64,000 bases of DNA from Massariosphaeria phaeospora (lineage: Eukaryota > Ascomycota > Dothideomycetes > Pleosporales), in assembly GCA_011032825.1 (NCBI GenBank), contig JAADJZ010000024.1, positions 62,001 through 126,000 on the forward strand, given 5' to 3'. This document shows, one piece after another, positions 56,267 through 64,000 of this stretch. Within the stretch, counting starts at the first letter, position 1. Every line of letters begins with the position of its first letter. The translations under genes and the position numbers were made by a program. Below the pieces are notes generated by a model. That model worked only from the letters and a program-made list of their open reading frames with translations, searched no databases and was not told the DNA's origin.

Positions 56267-57680
56267 ATGCTGAAGTCGGGCCCCGCGATCGTATCGTCAC
56301 GTCGCGTCAGATCAGCTCAGCTCAGCTTAGCTCACCGATGAGATGGGGAGCGAGACGGAGTGCGAGCTCGCCATCTACGACTATGTGCAGTGGACGTGGC
56401 ACGGCTGTTGTTGCGGTTCGGTTTGCTTCGCGTCGCGCGTTGGCATACAGAGGGAGTGGTGAAGTGGCATTGACTGTTTGTTTGTTGGTTTGTTTGTTTC
56501 TGCTTCTTCTGTTTTTGGCTTGTTGCTTTTTGCTTGTCAAGAGATGGGATTGGGCACTGGGATTTGGGCTTGGACTATGTTGTGTCGTGTGGTGTTGACA
56601 TACTGTCTTTATCTATCTGTTTGTCTGTTTGTCTGCGGTATGCTATCTAGAAACGAATAAAATGAACATGAATGGAATGAATAAACGACTGCGTGGTGTA
56701 ATGGGGAACGCTGATACTGATGTTGGTGTTGGTTTACATTTAATGGGGTGATTCCAGATTGCGAGAGTAGGTAGGAGGAGGGAGGAGAGGAACAGAGGAA
56801 GAAAAGAATGCATAACCAGTCCAATCTACTCGGTCGTCTGACTGATGGCGGCTTACTCTACACGTCTAGGTAAGTGAAGCAACCGATGACTTTCTTAATT
56901 TAGCTTCACTCCATTGCACTTCACCCATAATAGCCGTTGTCTCGGGGTGCGCGGATCAAGGCTGTAATATACAATACGATGCTATATTATACGATACTAC
57001 TTGCTACGTCAACGACACACACTATTGTTTTGTTCTGCGTGGCGTGGCACATATTACTATTACAGGATAATGTATGGCTATATGTACGCATATATATATG
57101 TAGATGGAGGAACGTAGAGACGGGATGCGTGTGTTTAAGGTTTTTGTGAGTACTACTGGGCAAGGGAGAGGGAAAAGGGAGTTAGATAGGATGGGGTGGG
57201 ATAGGATGAGATGGGACGGGATGAGATGAGATGAGATAAGTTGAGCTGGTGGGAGCGTGGGAATAGTGGGAATAGGAAGGGGGCTGTTGGAGTGAGGAAA
57301 ATGGAGAAGAAAGGGATAGAAAGGAAAGAGGAAAGCGAAAGCGACGGAGTGGATGGGTGCGCGTGTGTGGAAAGTCGGTATGTGCATGTATCCATGTATG
57401 CAGAATTGGACTGTACACGCTCTTGGTGTGATGGCTTTGCTTGACTTGCGGATTGTCTTGTTTCCCGCTCGGTCTCTCTTCTTTGCGTTTTACCTTTGTC
57501 TGTTGTCTGTTGGCTGGTGGTGTGGAGCTGATCTGTGGGTTCTAGGACATGATATGTGTAAATGTGAAGACACTAACGCATTTATGTTCACGCAAGACGT
57601 TTTTTGATGCGTTTATTCTGCAATGGGCCGGGTAGTATGCGCTGGGTTGGCTTTGTTGGGGGTTTTTGATTTCGGGTTCT

Positions 57681-57801
57681 GGGAGAAGGAGAAGGAGATG
57701 GAGAAGGAGAAAGAGAAGGAGAAGAAGGAGATGAGAAGAAGGAGAAGAAGGAGATGAGAAGAAGGAGAAGAAGGAGATGAAGGAGGAGAAAGAGGGAGAA
57801 A
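57681..57801. repeat. Purine-only tract, (GAGAAGAAG)n-like
   Basis: About 120 bp almost exclusively A and G (a few T), built from GAGAAGAAGGAGAAGAAG units with a GGAGAT spacer recurring at roughly 21-24 bp. Such mirror-symmetric purine runs can form triplex DNA. Confidence 0.85.
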
Positions 57802-58197
57802 CGGATATCCTTTCCTCTCCCTTGTATTCTACACAGTTTGGTTCCCAAAATGCATCTCCCTTCTGTATGTTCTTTTTTGCAGCACGCGACAAGAGCAGAT
57901 AACAGCAATAGACATCTTCTTACGTTATGTACAGAAGAGATAGTTTAGTTGCGACTAGGTGCGTATAAAAGTTTGGTTACTAGTTGTCAAGTAAGGCGTT
58001 GAGTAGCAGATGTTCGTGTCTGTGTTCGAGTTGGGCAAGCTGGTTATGGTATGCTGAGCGTCAACAGTTGCGCAAAGCAGATGTTATGTTCGAGAGTGCG
58101 GAGGAAGAGAGCGTTAAAAAATAAAAGGGAAGTGCTGTTACGTTGCCTAGTGTTCCTAGCGGCGGTACGTTGTATGTAACGTTATTTTGTATGGCCT

Positions 58198-58327
58198 TGT
58201 TGGTGGTCGGCGATGACTGGGATAGTGCAGATTGACGTAGAAATAAGCACATAGATACAACTTGTTGGAGGTCGGCGTTCATTGGGATAGTGCAGATTGA
58301 CGTAAAAATAAGGACATAGATACAACT
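58198..58327. repeat. 65-bp tandem duplication
   Basis: Two adjacent copies (58198-58262 and 58263-58327) sharing GGGATAGTGCAGATTGACGT and ACATAGATACAACTTGTT, with a handful of substitutions between copies. Confidence 0.85.
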
Positions 58328-60127
58328 TGTTCGACCTAGCTGGAGTTAGCATCTCGCAGTTTACTGCTAAGTTTGGCTATGGTTCTGCTGCCTCGCTGTT
58401 TTTTGACTTGGAAGCACTCGATGATGTCAGTATTCGATTCGCGTCCATCTAATCGTGAGAAGGTCCGATATCTGCTGTTGGACGATCATACGAGGCACTA
58501 GACCCGCATGGCATGGCATGACCTGACACCGAAACCGCTTGCTCGCTATTTCTAGCTTCTGGGATCCTTCGCGGAACATTCATGCCTGCTTTCGAGGCCT
58601 TGGTCGTTCCGGGACTCTCGGCCTCCGCAATTGGCTACCAGAGATGCAGGCTCATACTTCTGATGGGCGTCAAAGTGTCACAACGACCCAGAACCACGGT
58701 CCTGTAGAGTTCGCTGTCAAAGACGAGGTTTCCAGAATGCAGCGCCTCCCACGGTCCGTCTCTGGAGTGCTCCCATGACCAGGTCGCGGTCAAGCTTCGA
58801 GACGAGAACGACGCGCGCTAGCCTGGAGGGGGCAATAACCGCAGCCAATGAGCTAGGCGCCCGCGGAATAGCCGGTTTTGGCGGGGAACGGCACCTGCAG
58901 GTAAGACGGCCCCGGACTTTTCCCGCACTCCAACACGATTTGGCGCTGCAACTTGCGATCCTCCTGCTTTTGACGGTGTTGCTTGCCGCTCGTGGACGAG
59001 CGGGGATCGTGCGGTGTTTGTTGCAATCCTGCACCCAACGCCGGAATTTGCTCGTGCGTGAAAACTCTGCAGAGTTGGGCCAGAGCTAGAGCTGACTGGT
59101 GAGAAGGCGGGGCGGTCGATCCGGGGCCCCAAGATGAGCGTTTAGTGGGTGCCGATCCCCAGATCGAAGAACAGCGAACAGTGGGCACTGCACAAGAGTT
59201 ATGACAGGTTGTGAAGGCCGGCCGACCTGGGCGAGGCGGCGAGGGTAAGGCGTCCGGTGGCGCGACACACACACGATCATTGATGCGCCTGCGGGGTCCG
59301 GGCTTGGCGGGCGTGGTCAGCTGGCTGCAGGTCACGCCGGGCGAAGAGTACCTAGATACCTGGGGACCTCAACCAAGGCCCGCACGCACTCGGGGAGCTG
59401 GGGCTAAGACTGCACCGACGTGTGAGGTAGATAGTCCGAGGGGTCCGAAGCACACCCAAGAGGCACCCAAGAGGCACCCCAGAGGCAACCAAGAGGCCAC
59501 CCCCAGCGCGGCGCGCAACGGCCACAGCCAACCGCAGCCGTGCAAAACGGCCACCAACTTGGCGCGCTTTCAACACGCGCGCTTTCCCTCGCGGATCCGA
59601 TCAGCCTCATGCGCCAGGCGGGGCGAGTCTTCCAAAGAGTGCCCGCCTTGGGCTGCGTGGATTGTTTGGGTGACTCTTTGCTGCCCGGCGCACGTCGAAG
59701 GAAGGTGGAATCGGTCACTTCTGACGTGCCGTTCCCCGGATCCCGGCAGGTGCGACATTAGCCAGCGGCGGCCAGCCAATCACGGCGCGCACCGCGGCGC
59801 TAAAACACGCCAAGCGGCGACTCCGCGTGGAGTACAGTGGACCCCCCGCAGTGCACACAGTGAAAGGATTCCGACCAACGTCCCGCCTTCATGGATGTGC
59901 TCACTGCCCACGACTGACCCTCGTGCGCCGTGCATCCCAGCCCGCCCACTCTGCTTAGGTACGCACCGTGAGCGCAGCCTTTTTGAAGGCGCGTTGCCCC
60001 AATTCCGGCCCCATCTGCTTTCTTCCTGCCACCCACTCTCTCTTCTCCTCTCCCTCCTCCTCCAACCTGTTGCGCAGCTGGTGCCACTCAACTCACGCGA
60101 AGTGACTGCAACACCACCGCCAACGCC

Positions 60128-62343
60128 ATGTCGGAAAAAGACTTCGTCGCTGCCCCGGCCGTGCACAATGAGAAACACGTCGACCAGACCAGCCACAAGC
60201 CGGACCTGGCCGCCGCTGCAGGCCGCCGCGGTTCCGTCGCCCTCAACATCGTCGAGAACCCGCTGAGGGTGAGTATCCGCAGTTTCTGCACAATCGCTGC
60301 CTGCGCCATGATAACTGACTTTCTTTACAGCGCACCTCTCCAGCTGAGACCGTCGCTGAGGCGCGCGCCTTTGCCGAAGCTAATGGCATGCCTGAACACG
60401 CTGCGCTCTTCGGTCGCGCTGCCATGGTGGCGCGTGACCCCGGCCGCTTCGAGATGGTCAGCGATCTCCCCGACACGGAGCGCGCTGCCCTCATCTACGA
60501 GCGTGACCACAAGTGGCATGGCTCCAAGATGCTCTGGTTCTCCATCGGTCTCTGTGCCATTGGAGCCGCCACCCAGGGCTGGGACCAAACTGGATCCAAC
60601 GGCGCCAATTTGTCGTTCCCCGAGGAGTTCGGCTTTATTTTGCACGCCGACGATCCCGTGTCGGGCAGGAAAAAGGGAGCTCTCAAGGACGAAAAGTCCG
60701 AATGGATTGTCGGACTCATCAACGCCATCATCTTCTTGACCGCCGGTCTCATGTGAGTACAGCACTGGTTCCGACTCTGCACGTCTGACTAATTTCGCTG
60801 CTAGTGGTGCTTTCATCGTCGACCCTCTCAACAAGTATCTCGGCCGACGAGGCGAGATCTTCCTCACTGCTGCCTGTCTCACTGCCACCCCAATTGGCTC
60901 CGGTTTCGCCAAGTCATGGGAGGGGCTGTTCATTGCGCGCTTCATCATGGGTATTGGTATCGGTGCCAAGAACGCCACCGTGCCCATCTACTCTGCCGAG
61001 ATGGCCCCGGCCCGAATTCGTGGTGCCCTCGTCATGTTCTGGCAGCTTTGGGTTGTCATCGGTAAGCCATCTCCTAGTCCTTGTCTTGAGCTGTTGCTAA
61101 AAGTCTGCAGGTATCTTCCTGGGTTTCTGCGCCAACGTTATCGTCAAAGATGTTCCACGCATCGCTTGGCGCCTCCAACTGGGCTCAGCTTTTATCCCAT
61201 CCCTGATCCTCATGATTGGCATCTTCTTCTGCCCCGAGTCTCCTCGTTGGCTCATGAAGCACGGAAAGATCGCCCAGGGATTCGTGTCCATGGACAAGCT
61301 ACGTGCGAATTCTATCATCGCCGCGCGGGACTACTACTACTCGTATGTCATCTACAAGGAGGAGCTCAAGGTGGCATCTGGCTCGACGTACTTTACTCGT
61401 CTTGCCGACTGCTTTACCGTGCCTAGGATCAGGCGCGCCAATTACGGTGCTTCGACTGTGATGATTGCGCAACAGATGTGTGGTATCAACAGTGAGTTGC
61501 CTCGCGATTATGTCGCATCAGCTATAACTAACAAATCTTACAGTCATCTCTTTCTATAGCGCCAGTATCTTCGTCAGCGTTGGTTACACCCCGGTACAAG
61601 CCTTGTACGCGTCTCTGGGTTATGGCGCCATTCAGGTCGTCTTCACCATCCCGACATTATTCCTGATCGATACCAAGGGTCGACGAACGCTATGTTTGAT
61701 CGTGAGTTTCGCCTGTGTTTCCCTCGAGAACCTAACTAACTCTGACAGACATTCCCGCTCATGTGCATCTTCTTACTGGCTGCCGGTCTGTCTCTCCTAA
61801 AGGACGATGGTTCCCCTGCCGCTCGAATCGGGCCGGTCGTCTTGTTCGTCTACCTCTTCACCATCGCCTACAGTATGGGTGAAGGCCCAGTCGCTTTCCA
61901 GTACTCGGCCGAGGTCTTCCCCACGATTCAGCGTGAGCAGGGCATGGCCTGGGCCGTGTGCATCAACAACACCTTCGCCGGTGTCCTCAGTCTGACCTTC
62001 CCCCGCATGACGTCCGTCATGACCCCGACTGGTGCTTGTATGTACCCCAATCCCCCCATGCATTATCTTCCGTCCACTAACATCAAACGCAGTCGGCTTC
62101 TACGCCGGTCTCAACCTCATTGCGTGGTTCATGATCTTCTGCTTCGTGCGCGAGACCAAGCAGCTCACTCTCGAGGAAATCGACCAGGTCTTCTCAGTGC
62201 CCACCAAGTCGTACCTCAACTACGAGCTCAAGACGGCGCTGCCGTACTTCATCAAGCACACCATCCTCCGCCAGAACATCGCCAAGCCGCCGCCACTCAT
62301 CGAGAAGCAGCACGACCTCATCGACGACATGCCCGTTGCGTAA
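60128..62343 (+). CDS. MFS sugar transporter (hexose/polyol:H+ symporter type)
   Basis: Exons 60128-60268, 60331-60752, 60805-61061, 61111-61491, 61544-61701, 61749-62037 and 62093-62343 give 632 residues; six short introns with GTGAGT, GTAAGC or GTATGT donors and consistent phases. A hydrophilic N-terminus of about 130 residues precedes TM1 (MLWFSIGLCAIGAATQGWDQ). Sugar-porter signatures are present: the GRRGE motif after TM2, PESPRWLMKHGK after TM6, QQMCGIN in TM7, DTKGRR after TM8 and MGEGPVAFQYSAEVFPTIQR near TM10. The long loop TGSNGANLSFPEEFG between TM1 and TM2 is typical of one fungal subfamily, often annotated as myo-inositol or polyol carriers. It acts at the plasma membrane. The substrate is not decided by sequence. 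Confidence 0.92.
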
Positions 62344-62928
62344 AGAGGAGAAACACGCTCTGGCCTTTTTATGTCATTCGGTGGATCGTTTGGGGGTGGA
62401 GTCATGCTTGCGTTTGTGGAGAGAGGGGATGGATCGGACGCGCGCGAATCAGTAGCATTATCATGTGCGCTTAATGTATGGGTTTGGGGGGGCAAGGCAT
62501 TACATTACTGTCTAATCTAGTTAGTGGTGCGAATGGCAAATGGAAGTAATGCGCGCGCGTATGCTTAATCCGTCCGTCTGAGAAGGGTGCAGACCTAATG
62601 AATTCAGTCCTATGGCTTGCTTTGCCCTTGCGCTCGTAGCGTGCTATGTTATCATGTATTGGGCGCCAACAGCAGGCAGTGCACTGTAAAACCTCTCTTC
62701 CCTTGTAGCTACGAGACGTCCCGTATTTTTTTGTTAGGGGATATGTATACTAGCTGTGCCCTATCTATTCCCTTGCACTCTCTGTTATATTTATTCTACA
62801 AAGGCAAGGTCTCCATACAACGAGATGGAGCAGAATAGAACTTGCGTAGATATATATATGTGTGTGTATGCTTTGTCATGATAAGAGAGAGGTAAAGTAA
62901 AGAGCGTAAGGTAGAGAGAGACATGAGT

Positions 62929-62949
62929 GTACTGTACTGTACTGTACTG
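62929..62949. repeat. (TGTAC)4 microsatellite
   Basis: Four uninterrupted five-base units, each containing a GTAC palindrome. Confidence 0.9.
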
Positions 62950-63218
62950 GTAAGAAAGAAAAACACTAGTAGCTGAGCTGTTTTAGCATGTTCCGGGTTG
63001 AGGAATTGAAAATGCGGCGCTGCTGATCGACTTGTTTGATTGATTTGTGCAGGGCGGCTCAAGCCTAATCGAACCGAACTGAACTGAACTGATCCTAGAC
63101 AAAACATTGAAGAAGTCTGTCTGGTATTCCGCGAATCCGTATGTATATAACATGTTCTGATTTCTCTGTTCTGTTCTAGAATGCATACCCCGCTCGCTTT
63201 GCGTTGCCTTGCGTTGCC

Positions 63219-63246
63219 GATTCGATTCGATTCGATTCGATTCGAT
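63219..63246. repeat. (TTCGA)5 microsatellite
   Basis: Five-and-a-half units of TTCGA; each unit junction gives the palindrome TCGA. Confidence 0.9.
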
Positions 63247-63428
63247 GACAACCCGTCGCAATCTGTGTAGATATGTGTGTATGGTACTTTCCCAGCTTGA
63301 GGATTGGATTCATGGCGAGTTTGGAGGATCGGTTGTTCGGGCTCCTGAAGACGGACGGGTCGGACACTGCATACTCTGGAACGTTCGAAAGGAAGCCGAG
63401 CGGCGTTTTTCAAATGGACGGAAGGTAC

Positions 63429-63964
63429 TCAGACAGATGGTTGATTTCCAGTTTCTTCCCCCACTCCAATCTCTACCGGAGAACTCGTATCGCCCAATTC
63501 ATGTATAGGTTCCCCTTTTATCTCCCCTACAATTCTATGTTTTGGCATTGTATCGCCGTGCAACTCTGGTTTGTCTTTTTTCCTTTCCTGCTCGCTTTTC
63601 TGATATCGTCGAAATAGAAACAGGATAGTGGCTAATGCCGACAGCAAAAGAAGCCCGCCTATGCCTGCACCGACACCTATGCCGATCTTGGTGCTTGTAC
63701 TTAGTTGGTTTGGCGGGCGAGTCAAACCGGGTGGAGATGGAGGTGCCGTCGCGGTGGTTGCGGTTGCGGGGGGAGGCGGGGTGGTAGAAGCGAGGGATGA
63801 TGTAGAACCAGGCGACGCAGATTGAGTGGATGGAGGGTTTACAATGATTGGCCGTATCAACATACTATTTCTATGAGTTGGCTTGAACGATTCGGTAAAG
63901 TCATGATGCTCGGAGGAAATTCCGTCTGGGAGGGCAGTGGCGGAACTAGCAAGCCAACTATATT
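63429..63964 (-). CDS. Paralogue C of single-pass membrane family (last exon; partial)
   Basis: This is the 3' terminal exon of a gene that continues beyond the right edge. It begins after a GTATAG acceptor at 63965 with residues EYSWLASSATALP, matching the first residues of the last exon of paralogue A (EYSFYGTSET) and B (SYSWTEVAVG), in the same phase. It encodes the Ser/Thr/Pro stalk (SASPGSTSSLASTTPPPP), the membrane segment (GAGIGGLLLLSALATILFLF), a basic stop-transfer and the tail HRIVGEIKGEPIHELGDTSS ending at 63429. It is much closer to paralogue A than to B in membrane segment and tail, and unlike A its reading frame is intact. The head domain lies outside the window. A surface sensor or wall-associated role is inferred from architecture. 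Confidence 0.75.
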
Positions 63965-64000
63965 CTATACAAAATCAGCATCATGGTTTGACGTTCACGG

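Larger units (their letters stand above)
56267..60127. other. Gene-free stretch with simple repeats
   Basis: About 3.9 kb. The first 2 kb holds GTTTGT-type runs near 56.48 kb, a purine tract and a 65-bp tandem duplication (both listed). From about 59.2 kb it is G/C-rich with a 351-codon plus-strand frame (59211-60266) that overlaps the start of the sugar-transporter gene in another frame and has an Arg/Pro/Thr composition typical of chance. The last 130 bp (CTCTCTTCTCCTCTCCCTCC) form the C/T-rich start region of the sugar transporter. Confidence 0.55.
62344..63428. other. Intergenic between convergent genes, with microsatellites
   Basis: About 1.08 kb between the sugar transporter (plus) and paralogue C (minus). 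It includes a (TGTAC)4 run, an ATATATATGTGTGTGTATG run near 62.85 kb and a (TTCGA)n run. No gene was seen. Confidence 0.55.

Noticed and set aside
59211..60266. 351-codon plus-strand open frame before the sugar transporter
   Set aside because: It overlaps the transporter's first exon in another frame, has a chance-like Arg/Pro/Thr composition and lies over the C/T-rich promoter.
1..64000. tRNA, rRNA, CRISPR or bacterial-type operon features
   Set aside because: Scanning for B-box-like GGTTCGA elements with matching arms, rRNA landmarks and regularly spaced repeats gave nothing convincing, and the gene structures are eukaryotic.

Overview
The window is nuclear DNA of a filamentous ascomycete. 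The evidence is introns of about 47-70 bp with GTRNGT donors, CTNAC-like branch sites and short pyrimidine tracts, genes on both strands without operons, and product families typical of Pezizomycotina: DUF3431, DUF4246, Atg15, Cac2, a fungal rhodopsin-like membrane protein and a Helo-like domain. A dothideomycete of the Pleosporales type is my best guess, but that is inference. All gene models were spliced by eye. Reading-frame arithmetic was checked for each model; where a junction is uncertain this is stated.

Layout. 1-3.5 kb: no intact gene, one coding-like remnant. 3.5-5.6 kb: DUF3431 protein and a small basic hypothetical protein, both minus. 5.7-8.4 kb: empty. 8.4-16.6 kb: VIT/vWA protein, DUF4246 protein and the vacuolar lipase Atg15. 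17-29 kb is accessory in character: a SAM methyltransferase, a membrane-anchored small protein, a secreted trypsin, a secreted cysteine-rich protein, a decayed remnant, a stand-alone Helo-like protein, a protein with a likely fungal ubiquitin-like domain and an unrecognised 297-residue protein. 29.8-42.5 kb: an MFS transporter, chromatin assembly factor Cac2, an RWD protein, a seven-TM rhodopsin-like protein and an amino-acid permease. 43-46.5 kb: two tandem paralogues of an unnamed single-pass membrane family; a third paralogue runs off the window end at 63.4-64 kb. 49.8-51.4 kb: PH-domain protein. 55-56.3 kb: a small secreted cysteine-rich protein with five exons. 60-62.3 kb: MFS sugar transporter. 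The spaces 46.5-49.7, 51.4-55.0 and 56.3-60.1 kb hold no gene I can support and contain simple repeats.

How the genes fit together. Housekeeping genes (Atg15, Cac2, RWD, transporters) are interspersed with surface, secreted and possibly self/non-self genes. No biosynthetic cluster is visible: there is no PKS, NRPS or terpene synthase, and the lone methyltransferase and transporters are not beside a backbone enzyme. The least explained items are the three-copy membrane family with a repeated cytosolic tail motif and the Helo-like/ubiquitin-like neighbourhood at 23.8-29.0 kb. No tRNA, rRNA, CRISPR array or intact transposon was recognised.
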